From Gnetum montanum (Eukaryota > Streptophyta > Gnetopsida > Gnetales > Gnetaceae), in the NCBI GenBank assembly GCA_015680685.1, contig MNCI01002305.1, positions 1 to 64,000 of the forward strand: a stretch of DNA of 64,000 nt. The letters are read 5' to 3'. Shown in pieces: positions 36,126-47,410 of the stretch. A program made the translations under genes and the position numbers. Position 1 is the stretch's first letter. Each line of letters opens with the position of its first letter. A model generated the notes under the pieces. It was not told the origin of the DNA, ran no database searches, and worked only from the letters and a program-made list of their open reading frames with translations.

Positions 36126-38590
36126 ATGGTTACATCAACCACAGCTGTTGACACTACCAACCTAGAAAACCCTTGGACCATGCAAGTTACACTTCCGGTG
36201 GTCGAGCCGCCAACTAGTCTGATGCGATCACGCCGCTCCTTCAGGCTTCAAAATAAAGAGCCTAAGGAACATGCTCATTGCAAGGAACACTACAATTTCC
36301 TCTACGCTAAGCTAGCGGCAAACCTTCCTATGTATCCGCAAGTACTTGAGGAAAAACAAGAGTACGAGTTCATGTACAACAACAGGAAGGAATGTTTTCC
36401 TTCACTGAATGCCACTGTGCCCCTGACAGATCAACAAAAGTGGATCCTAGATCAAATGTTGATGTTAAATACATTTCTAGAACAACTACAGGTCTTGTTC
36501 AGTGATGAAATGCTTCACAACGAGCAAGACGATCTAGAATCTCACTCTGAAGGGGGCAGTCATGCTGATTTCACCATGGCCCCTCCCTCCACGACGTCTT
36601 GCGTAAATCCATTGTTCATGGTCACCATGCCTTTGACATTATCCAATACCAATCGAGTCCCGCATTCACCGTGATTATATTTTCTTTCTCCGACTATGCT
36701 TTCGGGTGAAGGTCCCTCACAGATCATTCCCCAGTAGGTGCAATTACCTAATCCGCCCCATCGTACACCTATGCCTATGTCACCACATGTGCACGCGATA
36801 CCTACGTCCCAATTACCTACAACACCAACTTTGCTTTTGACTCACATGACAGAGCCTACCACCATAGCATGGTGGGCTCCCAACATGTCTCTTGTTGCCC
36901 ATCCTACGCAAATGCACCACCATCCCCATCATCAGAGTCAAGTCCCACAAGTGCTAAACCCAGCTACAGGATTGTTGCTCATGCCCCCGGTTACACAAAC
37001 AACATACCCAATGGCATAGCCTATGGTGTTTGCTCCATTTGCACCAACCACCGAATGGTGGATGCCACAAGCAACACTACCTACAGGGACTATCCCAATG
37101 GCACCAACCATCGGCCAAGCCGCTGCCTCTGTTCTGCCACCTGGTATGGCTCCACCCACAGTTCCACAAACGACCTTGTCATCTACAGGTTTGGATCAAG
37201 CCTTCCAGCTCATTCAGACCCTTATAGAGGAGGTCAAGCATCTCAAGGCTCCTGGTTCTGATGTGGTGCAAGTCATGGATTTCTACCATGACGATCCTAG
37301 TAGTCTAGCAATCCCAGTCCTATCATTGCCACCTAGGATGCCCCTTCCCCATTTCAGAAAATACAATGGGGAAGGTGATCCCAATGCCCACCTCATCACT
37401 TTTATGTGAGAGTCCTTATTGCTGCAACAATGGTCGCATACTATAATCAATTTCTTTGCTATGTCCTTAATAGGTAAAGCTTTGGATTGGTATCGAGCAC
37501 TTCCACGTGCTTCCATTTCAACTTTGGAAGAGCTATTAACCTAGTTTGTGACTTGTTTCAAATACAACCTGAAGCCAGAAGTCACACTGGACCAGCTCAT
37601 GGGAGTCAAACAAGACCCTCTTGAGCCGGTTCAAAAGTTGATACAGCGTTAGAGCACCACCTTAAATGAGATCTGCAAACCCATCGCAGAGGCCCATCTA
37701 TTGGCAATCTTCAAGGGAGCGATCAACAAGTTAATCAAGTCTAAGATGTATTACCTTGCTCCCCATTCCCTCAGCCAAGCCTTTGCTCAGACTAAGAGCA
37801 TCCAAGATGTGGCGGAGGCTAGTAAAGATTTGACATATGTGGTCTACAAAAATTCCCATAGCAAGGATAAGGATACAGGAAAAGCCACAACAACAACAGT
37901 GGCAACCGTTGCTGAAGGGGCCATGAAGAAAAACAACAATAACAAAAAAACAACTATGGAGCCAGCCGAACTGACAACTAGCTCAAATGGTGCCAATCAA
38001 GAAGCTCCTCCCACCCTCGAAGCATTTCCACCACTGAGGCCAAAATTTGAGCGTAAAGATCACTCAAATTACACAACTCTACCTATGAAGCCTTTAGAAC
38101 TTCTGAAGCAATTATTGGAAACCGGTCACATCCGACACAAGGTGGTGTCCAAGGAGGCTCTAAAATGTCACAGGTGCCACTATGAGTTACTCAAGAATCC
38201 CTCCTTGGCCCAACCTAATGAACTGCCCATTCCCAAGAACTTTAAGCTAGACTGATTCTATGACTACCATCAATTGTGTGGTCATGACACGGATTATTGC
38301 TAGGCGTTGAAAGATGGCATTCAACGTATGATTAATTAGGGTGACCTGATCATAGATAGTAGTAGTCCAGCTCACCTAGAAAACCAAGTCATGCATGTGT
38401 ACCAAGACCCGTTAAATGCAAACAACGCAGGGTACACAATTAACATGGTAGGAGCAGAGAGCGATAATTGGGCACAACCAAAACAACCTTTCGTGTTGCG
38501 AACACATCCTTGCTCTCCCCGAACAACGGATCCATCAGCATCGACAAGTGATGCTCCAAGGCAACCTTTTATCATTAGAGCCCCTTCTTA
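36126..38590 (+). pseudogene. Element 1 gag polyprotein
   Basis: One reading frame runs from the ATG at 36126 to about 38590 and is interrupted only by stop codons (36672, 36735, 37017, 37407, 37542, 37650, 38253 and a few more), with no frameshift seen. The N-terminal part has a basic SLMRSRRSFRLQNKE stretch; next comes a long Pro/Thr/Met-rich linker (about 36740-37190), then the capsid core from about 37190: LDQAFQLIQTL, PHFRKYNGEGDPNAHL, GKALDWYRALP, STLEELL and FKYNLKPEVTLDQLM. A knuckle-like end near 38255-38330 has YHQLCGHDTDYC followed by ALKDGIQRMI, the Tat-type form. The stops sit where a Gln, Arg or Trp codon changed by a single transition would be expected. It packages the element RNA in active relatives; this copy is dead. 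Confidence 0.9.
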
Positions 38591-39090
38591 GACAACTTCT
38601 CGATAGCCCCCTGTTGGTAAAGCCATAGCTTAGCCCGTGCCTACGCCCAATGCTCCCTTTGTCATCAGGGTGCCAAAACCATAAACTCTCCATCCCATGT
38701 AGGGGAAAACCTCCAAGTCAATCTGCTGATCCCAACTTAATGAAAAAGGATAAGCAGGTATGACAGCTGGTATGGCCAAGGACCATCTTACGCTGGGGTT
38801 TCCCAAGCCTAAACCCCTCTCTTCTGTACCCTTGGCCCCATTTCCTAAAAATGGTAAAGTGATGCAAACACAACCATCTACTCCTAGCCAAAAGAAACAC
38901 AGCCCTCGACCGAATGTCACTCCTCCATGAGAAATTTGTCTCCTAGGGCGAATGGAAGAGGAAAAGGGTGACAACTATCCAGATCGTGGGTGGAATCTCT
39001 TCAACACATTTATGCAAGTCAAATAGGCTCTAAAACAAAAAAATACAACATTAAGCCTTTATGACTTACTCATGACATCATAGAAACATC

Positions 39091-39891
39091 GTGAAGCTAT
39101 GGGTTCGTATGCTGATGTCCATACCCATGGACGAAAGCCTGCCAACGGATGAAGAAGTGATTCATTTTGTTATGCTTTCCCCCGCAGCTGAGAAAACCAG
39201 GCATTCCTTGTTGACCTTTCATGAAGAATCCATTAAGGATGACCCAAAGAAAGGTCAGGTGACAATGGCACCCATTTTCATCACCATCTGGGTTGGCCAA
39301 CACCAAGTTCAGAGGATGCATGTGGATGATGGGACAGCCGCTAATGTCATCCCATATCCCATAGTGGATAAGCTAGGCTTGATTGATTAGATCAATCCTA
39401 CCATGATGTCATGTTTAAAGTCATTCAACGGGGCATGAGTGCAAGTCAAAGGCATAGTGCACATCAACTTTGTGTCAGGGGATTAGTTCCCCATAGACGC
39501 AACGTTTATTATCGTTGAAGAGATGCTTGGTTTCAACTTGATCTTGGGGAGGTCTTGGTTGGCTCAACTAAGGGCAGTTTCTTCACCTATCCATCAGAAG
39601 ATCCATCTACCCTACGCAGGAGGAGAAGTGGTCATCCACGGTGATGAAATAACCCCTCAGGCTGTTAACAACATAGAAACGGAACAGGGGTCAGAAATCA
39701 AAATGTTCGAAGATTAGCCCCCTATCTGAATACTCGAACAAGCTGAAATAGTGGCAGATGACAACCTAACTTGGGCCAAACTACCATTCCCAGAGGAAGA
39801 GTGTGATGTGAAGGAAAAGGGTGGTAAATCCCCTCATCTTTACACATCACCAAAAATAAAAGCGATCAAGAAACAATTACAGGGCTAGCCA
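39091..39891 (+). pseudogene. Element 1 protease domain and exon end
   Basis: Retropepsin-like domain in a different frame from gag, so a frame change lies near 39090-39150. The active-site region reads MHVDDGTAANVIPYPIVDKL, where the usual D-G-(S/T) shows as DDGTA. The second hallmark is at about 39530 with ATFIIVEEM, then LGFNLILGRSWLAQL. Stops at 39388, 39436 and several later positions break it. After the domain the same frame continues through an acidic linker (FPEEECDVKEKGGKSPHLY) to a CCA codon at 39891, where a GTAAGC donor begins the intron-like interval. Confidence 0.8.
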
Positions 39892-40189
39892 GTAAGCTTG
39901 GTCATCTGGTTCTCTTATTATAATAGGATCAACACCCTTTTTGTTGCCCTACGTGTGCATACCCTATTTTACAACTCACCGCCGTACAATTTATGCGTAT
40001 TTTCTTTCATCATGCTATCCCAGCTTTGCTGTACAAACACTCATCTTGTTTTACGCTTACGCTTATTCCTTGCAGTCCCACCAGCTATTCTCATTTACAC
40101 TTATGTTTTTACGCTCCCACTAGTTATCTTTATCATCCTTAAATTTATCTACAACTAGTCATGTATACTTTGCACCTAAAATATACACA

Positions 40190-40625
40190 ACCTGCAATGG
40201 CCTTAAACTATTCAGGGCCCAAAATGGCCTAAAACTAATTGCAGCCTGCCATGACTTAAAATTGATGATTTAATGTTATTTATCCTTTCACACACCATAT
40301 ATGCCCATGGCCCAAAATGGCCTAAAACTACCCATGGCCTGAAATGGCCTAAAACTACCCATGGCCCAAAATAGCCTAAAACTAATTGCAGCCTGCCAAG
40401 GCTTAAAACTGGCAACTTGATGTTATTTCTTTTCTTCACACATATGTCTAGGGCCCAAAATGGCCTAAAACTATACATGGACCGAAATGGCCTATAACTA
40501 CCTATTTAAATCACAGTTTACACTTCAACTAATCAAAGGCCCGAAATGGCCTAAAACTAGTTATCGTATTTACGCTTTGCACCGGAATTATCTAGTAGCC
40601 CACAATGACTTTATACCAGTAACTT
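40190..40625 (+). repeat. GGCCTAAAACTA repeat block in the element 1 intron
   Basis: About ten degenerate copies of CCCAAAATGGCCTAAAACTA, spaced 25-60 bases apart, with interspersed TTGATGTTATTT segments. A related block follows integrase at 49260-49640, and element 2 has copies at 58850-58935 and near 60860. Confidence 0.75.
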
Positions 40626-40810
40626 CATTTATGCTACATGCCTAAAATTATCTGCCATTTCTTATAGCATCAAAACCTACTTATTTACGCTTTGCATAAA
40701 ATGAAAATAGCAAAAAAAAATTAACTTAGACCAAATTTGCATCAAAGTGTCAAAGAAAAATATTGTCTTTTCCATCATTAAAAAAATGAACTGTGGCTAG
40801 TATAGCCACA

Positions 40811-43800
40811 CTAAGCATCTCCTTTGTCCCCATTATCACCCGTATCCCTCAGCTTAATCTGCACTCTAAGAAAATCATCCTCGTAGGGGCCATCTTTTTT
40901 AGGCGACATTTCTTTGTGAAGGTGTCCCTCCCTGTTAGGCTCTTCTATATGAATTTGTTTGCCACGGTGTTGATTATCATCATTACACTTAGTCCCCTAC
41001 AAACCCTCTTCATGAGGACCGCCATCCACGTTAGGTTCATCTCGTTGAAGAACCTCCTCAGGTCATTCCTACAATTAACATAACACACATATTGACATCG
41101 TGATCAAAAATAGGTATGATAAAAGGCATAGTAAAATAAAAACTCACCTGTGACGGTCTTGCATTGGTAGCAAACGGAATTTTTTCTAAGCCAATCCATA
41201 GACGTTGCATAACTTCATCCTCGGTAAGCTCAGAACAAACCCCGTCTCCTAGATTAGCTCTGGCCTTGATCTTCCCTTTCTCCACAGGAGTCCATCGGGG
41301 TGGTTCGGGGAAGAAGGAAGGGATGGTTGTCTCCCCTCCAGGAAGAGTCATTTCCCTTTTTGGAGAGGCACTCACCGTCACTTGCTCCTGGAACTTTTCA
41401 AATGCACTGGAAGCACCAATAACATCGAGGAATAGTCAAAGAGACTAAGCCTTGATGGAAGAGTCCCTGTAATATTGAGGATAGGCAGTGCATTCTAGCT
41501 TGTAGACATATTTTTGGTCTTTCTGCGTCTACCCCCACTCTTGCACACTTGCGCAAAAGTCCTTCCAGTCTTGATTTTTTTGAGCTAGGAGATCCATTTG
41601 CATCTGCTACTCAACTAGCTCATGGCTGGTTTGGACATTATTTCGGATGATCATCCAATAATGGGCATAGTCCATAATAGCCATCCACTAGTCCTCATTA
41701 CCTATCCCCTAATCTTGCAAGAATTCATTCTGCAACCTCAAATCCCCCACTTCATCACCTAGAGCCACCCTCTCTTTCTCCAACCTTTGCAATCTCTTCC
41801 AAAGGTCTTCGTTTATACTTTGACATTTACACAAGGAGCAGGTCGAGCATACCACACATTTACGCATCTCTTCATAAATGCTACGTGGCACGACGGTCAC
41901 TTCCGTTGAGGGTTTAGTGGTGTCTAGATTAATAGGCTCCAACGGATCCCATCTGAGTTGAGCTCCTAATAACATAAAATAGTGGTTAGGCATAATTAGG
42001 TAACATAATACCATGATGGGGTAACTTCTGTGTAATGATCATGGTGTACCCACTTCAGGATTGATTTGCTCTAAGCAACTGATCATATCTTGGACGACCC
42101 ACTCCATAAAGACGAATTTATCAGGAAATTTGCCCTAGGATCGAGTCGCCACTATTGAAAAATGTACATCCTGGTTACCTATTACATAGGACAAGTTCCA
42201 TGTGAGGACACGATTGAAACATTACAATGGCCAATATAACCTTCAGAAGCAATGGTCTAGAGTTGAGTATGCCATAAAAGTTAGCCTCACAGAGTCACTG
42301 ATCATTTACCTCTTCTTGTCTGGGCCAAAAGGACTTCGGCATATTTCACTGTTGCTCCCTTCTTACATGCAGGAACCTATGCACTGCTAGTCGTGTTGAC
42401 TGTAGCCTCTTCTTCCAAGGCCGGGGCCTCCTCCTCGCACCACAAAATCATAGCCCCTGTTTCAGGGGTTAACCTTTCCATGACCTTCTCCTTCGCTGTC
42501 ACACAATGTTCTCAGTTAACATAGAATTATGCTTTAGTTCATTAAATTATGACATAATATTGTCTATATCCAGCATAACTATAATTATTATCACATTTTT
42601 TTGCTTACCTGCTGGAGGATTAATACTCCAACACTTGACCTGCATCTTCTACCTCGTACCACTTGTTGGCTCCTCGGACTCCTCGATCAAACGAGGCTTC
42701 TTGCAGGGCACCGATGAGTCCACTATCTCATTTTCCAGGCACTTCCCCCTTGATGCATCACTAGTATAGGAAGGGAGCACCCCACCCACACTGTCTTGAC
42801 CCCACGTTCGAGGTGCCACCATGTTTTTAGTCATTACTGACAACAACTCCATGATTCCTTTAGGATGGTCCTATGACCAGACAGTGCCAAAAATATGGGA
42901 AATCCATGGTTTAGAGATCTGGCTACAGTCTTACTACACCCAAACTCCATTTCTTTGAACTACTAGAAACTCAGCAAAGTGCTGGAAGCAAGCTATAAAA
43001 AAGGCAAAATGCACATTGAAATGGGATTCAAGCTTCTTGTGAAGCTTGACCATTTCAACGCATAGGACTTCGGCAAAATAGCTGGCCCAATTGAATTGTG
43101 TCCCTTCGCCCATGACCTCTCGCATAATGCGAGCTTACTTTATGGTGAGAAACCTCCCTTGGGAGAGTGTCTTGGGGAAGGCCTGGGCTCGGAAAAGGGG
43201 GTAAATGGTGTTGGCCACCTCCAACTCAATCCCTTCGGTAGGAATTCCTTTGGCCTCCTTCCTAACCCCTAGCCACATCTCTACCTCTTCCTAGTACTTG
43301 GCACTCCTCTTCAACTTTTTCTCTATAGGAAATCCATCAGAGGGAACCCTGAAGAGATTGACGAACAACTAAGCATCAATGTCAAAATTTACGTGCACGT
43401 TACGCATGCGTATGCAGAGACACTCAACTTTTTAACTAAAGGAGTTGACTAAGGTTAACATTTCACCCACAGTAACATTAGGGGTTATGGCCAAGAATAG
43501 GTCCATTAGTCCATCCTTCCAAAGGTTATTGGTCAAAACAACAGGGGCCGCTCTATGGCCAAGCTAGTGTTGTGCCTCCTTTATGTCACCCTAGTGGAAA
43601 AAGATATTGCTTGCATCGTGACTAGAAGCCATGATCGTAATCTCCCATGATTCCCTGACTGCACACATAAAACAATAGCTGAGCCAAGATAGCAAAAAAT
43701 AAAACAAGAAAACTTCACACATCATCGCTAGCTAATAACATTAACACAATTCATCATCGTAACGAAGTTTACCAAGTCTGAATGCCAAAGGAAATGGATG

Positions 43801-45258
43801 GATTTTCCTTCGCATGTCGGCGACAGTGAGGGGAGGATCCAAGGTCTATTCCTTATCCAACCATCTGAGATTTTTTCATCTAGCAAAAAAGTTAGCATTG
43901 CAAGTTGGGTATTATGGAATTTCAAATGCTAGTTGTTCCATGACAGTGACCCGTACATTACTTATAGCAGTAAATTCACCTATAGCCCTTTCGGTCAATG
44001 ACAAAGTATCATTATCGCCTAGGAGACTTCTGTCATTGATTTAGAATCTACATCATAGAAAATGGGAAAATTCTTTACACTCAATGTAAATTTAAACAGT
44101 AGTTAGCATGTTAACACACATCGAACAACACAAATTTAGGTTCTTACCCGCCGGTGTAATACACGGTACTAGGCGGGTTTTGGAAATAAGTTGTGAGGTG
44201 ACAGGCCACGAATAGAGTATTGTAGGAGTGATAGCAGTTGAATCTGGGCACCTTCCAGATCCAAATCAAATACCTCAAACCTTTGGCACTCTATTCACAG
44301 TCTTGTACCCATGCAGTCTCAATCCTGTTGTCTGTCAGGAATCCCAAGACGTCGTGCATTGAACCAACCAGTAGCGTCTCCAAAATAGTGGTAGCTACAT
44401 CTCTTGGTAGATTGGACCAGACGATTACGCTGTAGTTACAAAGTAGAAACTGTAGGAACCCCCGCACACCCCTCTGGAACCACATCACCTCCCCCTTTAT
44501 ACGAGCATGAGAAGGAGGAACATTGGCCGCGGGGACAAGCATGCAGCAGAGAACGCCCACGATGTCCAAAATGATTAGGACAGGCTTTAGCATAATACTG
44601 TATAGTAAAAAAAAACATACTACCATTAGGAAAAACATTTAGACATGAACCTTTTCCATGCTAAATTAGGATTTTTCCAATTCCCTGAAAACTACAGGTT
44701 CCACTTGAAACGCATGGCCAGAATCTCCCAAACCCTTGCAACAGCTCAAGGTTTTTCTTTGACAACGGAGATGGAAATGAAACTACGTATCATTCTAGCG
44801 TAACATGTAACCATTACGGGAATAAAGGAAAAAAGAACAAAACCCTGATTATACTATCCACCAACTGTAACACCTAGTTTTTTTTCGATTATACATTATG
44901 TTTGCTCAGTCTTACTTAATGTTACCTAAACCCTCGTAACGATATGAGGTTTATCTCCAACAGCGAAGATGAGGGTAATATCGCAAACCACAATAGCTCA
45001 TCCCGCGTAAATAGATACTAACCCTCAACGTAACAAACGCATTCAGGAAAATAACAAACAACCACGATGCTACAACAAATATAACAATGGTGCAAAAGGC
45101 TAGATGACGACTTACCGGTTCAGTGGAGTAACTTCCCAAGCCTCGAATCTGTCCTGCGAAGCCTGCTGCAAACTCTCCTGCACTTCATCAATCCTTGCCA
45201 GTTTAGCATTCTTCCCCTGGACCTTAGGTGCCATAGTTGCAATCGAATGAATTCTCAT
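40811..45258 (-). pseudogene. Antisense eight-exon gene: FCP1/NIF HAD-like domain plus unknown C-terminal region
   Basis: Exons on the minus strand: 45258(or 45234)-45116, 44597-44148, 44047-43773, 43658-42609, 42495-42367, 42151-42050, 41965-41148, 41068-40811. Donors are GTAAGT, GTAAGA, GTAAAC, GTAAGC, GTAAGA, GTACAC and GTGAGT, acceptors all AG, and phases 2,2,1,1,1,1,0 agree at every junction; the sum is 3201 nt from 45234. Exons 2-3 match plant FCP1/NIF (HAD-superfamily) proteins: KPVLIILDIVGVLC, RGVRGFLQFLL, YSVIVWSN, NTLFVACHLTTYFQNPPST. The second Asp of the DxD motif is Val and the later DD pair is absent, so no phosphatase activity is expected. Exon 4 has RIMREVMGEGTQFNWASYFAEVL-like text of no known family and a basic CKKPR site; exon 7 has the Cys cluster CVVCSTCSLCKC, then a coiled coil; exon 8 is acidic. 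About two dozen in-frame stops make this copy a pseudogene. An extra intron near 42880 within exon 4 is possible. Confidence 0.75.
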
Positions 45259-45260
45259 AG

Positions 45261-45331
45261 AACCCTAAACCCTAAATCCAAATTTGCGATATCTGTAACC
45301 TACTTCAAGTATGAACCATCGGTTTATAAAC
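45261..45331 (-). promoter_or_regulatory. Telo-box and TATA box of the antisense gene
   Basis: On the minus strand GTTTATAAACC lies at 45331-45321, about 65 bases before the first ATG (45258). Just upstream of that ATG, TTAGGGTTTAGGGTT (plus-strand AACCCTAAACCCTAA, from 45261) is a telo-box-like motif common in 5' regions of plant housekeeping genes. Together they look like an ordinary plant promoter and 5' leader rather than retroelement sequence. Confidence 0.55.
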
Positions 45332-45777
45332 AAAATTCTTGAAACTAACTTCTCTTTCTGCCCGATCAATGCAGAACTTCCCGAAACGCTGGTGTCAGTA
45401 TGACATGAAACATGAAGATCAGGGCATTAATTTCATAGATATCATGTACATTGCAGTCTGAAATGATCCAAACTAATACATTTATCATCTCATAATCTGG
45501 CCGCATTAACTACGATTCGTACAGAGATTCAAATTTCACGACACACTAGACACACCACATTGCACCTTCCATTTTATTTCATACACCAGCATCTAGGAAG
45601 CCAAGCTTGTCATTGTTTTATAGACCAGGCATATTTGTAATGGTCCACTAAGACCTTAAACTATAAGCCTCCTTAATATGCAGCCCTAACGCAACGAAAA
45701 CAAAAACAAACTCTTATCACTCAACAGATTGGTCGAAAAATGATGTAACAACTTCCTTTTTTTTTGCGTTTTTGCAG

Positions 45778-47410
45778 GGTGATTCACAAATGGACGCAGA
45801 TTTATCTACACCATTAGCCTTAACAGGCCCATATGGGGAGACCATTAGAAAGCATAATTACACTCTAATAGAAATAGATCCTTCCCTTTGTAACACAACT
45901 ATAGCAACATCAGAAATATCCCCAGATTGGCTAAAACATCTAGCCCAAACGCTAGACTTGGAGGCTGGCGATGTGATTGACGACCCTCTCGACGAGGGCC
46001 CTATGGTTATGCACAAAGGTGAAAATAAAACTCTCAGGGTTAGTTCCCTCCTAGATCGACAGACACAGAGTGACATAATGCAGGTGCTCCAAAACAATGC
46101 TGCTGTATTTGCGTGGTCATACGAAGACATGCCGGGATTAGACCCGAGATTAATACAGCATAACATAATTTTAGACCCACGCATCAAAACAATTAGACCG
46201 AAAGCACGAAAGATTAAGCCAAAAATCACATTAGCAATGCGTAATGAAATCACCAAGCTATATCAAGCTGGTTTCATTCGCACAATTGATTACTCAGATT
46301 GGGTGTCCAACATCGTAGTTGTTACTAAGAAAACGGGAGGCATACGCATCTGCATAGACTTCTGGGATCTGAACAAAGCTATGATTAAGGACAATTTCCC
46401 ACTACCAAGTATCAACCAACTGATCAACACAATAGCTGGCCACATGCTTCTATCCTTTATGGATGATTTCTCAATCAAATTCGTATTAATCTAGAGCATC
46501 AATTGACCATAATGTTCATGATGCCCTGGGGGACCTTTTGTTACACTATGATGTCTTTCGGGCTAAAAAATGTTGGGGCAATGTATCAACGAGACATGAA
46601 ATACATCTTTAGTGACTATCTTTTAGGGAGATTGAATGACTATGTAGATGACATAGCTGTCAAGTCTATAAAGTCTGAAGATCATTCAGAGGACCTAGAG
46701 TTAGTCCTTAAACGATGTCTTAAGCATGACTTACGGCTCAACCCAAAGAAGTGCATATTTGGAGTCAAAACCAGACACATGTTAGGGTTTATGATATCAG
46801 AAACTAGCATCCGAGTTGACCCCGAAAAATTTAAAGCCATCATCAATTTAACGCCACCTACAAACCTCAAAGAACTACGTGGGTTGCAAGGCAAACTACA
46901 GTTCATCAGGTGAATCATTTCGACATTAATAGACAAATTACATTCTATGCAAAAACTTCTTAAGAAGGATGTTAATTTTGAATGGACCAATGACTTCCAA
47001 CGTGCATTTGACGACTTAAAAAAGGAGCTACAACATTTACCAATGATTTTCTCACCACAAAGGGATCAACCTTTCTACATCTATCTAGCTAACTCAGATG
47101 TGTCTATAGTTGCGTTACTTTGCCAAAAAAGGAACGATGGGTCAGAATCCCTATCTACTACCTCTGTCATGCTCTATTTGCATATGAAACAAGGTACAAT
47201 GAAGTGGAACATAATTGTTTGATGTTAGTTTTCGCACTTAAAAAATGTAGCCTTTATCTTTTCCGCAGTCAGGTCAACATAATTTGTAAAAGCAACGTTC
47301 TGCGGGCTATCTCAAACAACTTATATGAGAGTAGTAGGATAGCTCGTTGGAAGGCTATCATAGCCGAATTTGATTTACATTATGTTGGCCAATCGTCCAC
47401 CAAAGATTAG
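45778..47410 (+). pseudogene. Element 1 reverse transcriptase and first RNase H
   Basis: RT exon starting at the acceptor. The N-terminal linker has LQNNAAVFAWSYEDMPGLDP. RT motifs follow: LYQAGFIRTIDYSDWVSNIV, VTKKTGGIRICIDFWDLNKA, KDNFPLPSINQLI and GHMLLSFMDDFS. After a one-base-type frameshift near 46470-46485 come FMMPWGTFCYTMMSFGLKNV and the catalytic YVDD at about 46640, then CLKHDLRLNPKKCIFGV and LRGLQGKLQFIR. RNase H begins near 47070 with FYIYLANSDVSIVALL; a second frameshift near 47150 leads to ALFAYETRYNEVEHNCLMLV and ARWKAIIAEFDLHYVGQ. The catalytic YVDD is intact. Few stops occur (46495 and 46911 among them), so this is the best kept part of the element. Confidence 0.9.

Larger units (their letters stand above)
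39892..45777 (+). other. Predicted 5.9 kb intron between protease and RT
   Basis: The donor CCA/GTAAGC is at 39891/39892. The acceptor is a T-rich run ending TTTTTGCAG at 45777, followed by GGT GAT TCA. Both sides are in phase 0 and in the same frame numerically, so splicing would join the protease frame to the RT frame cleanly. Known Ogre elements have a spliced intron at this point, though usually much shorter. Here the interval holds a degenerate repeat block (40190-40625) and a complete antisense gene (40811-45258). No LTR, inverted repeat or target duplication of a nested insertion was seen at its edges. Confidence 0.7.

Noticed and set aside
36869-37261. Second plus-strand frame inside element 1 gag
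   Set aside because: Overlaps the gag frame in another frame; the gag frame carries the recognisable capsid motifs.
39898-40158. Leu/Phe-rich plus-strand frame just after protease
   Set aside because: Begins inside the predicted intron and has no domain; hydrophobic composition follows base composition.
43728-44044. Independent short ORFs on both strands
   Set aside because: The minus-strand coding is better explained as exon 3 of the antisense gene in another frame; the plus-strand frame is its shadow.
45858-46256. Minus-strand frame opposite RT
   Set aside because: Shadow of the RT exon, no motif, not part of the antisense gene.
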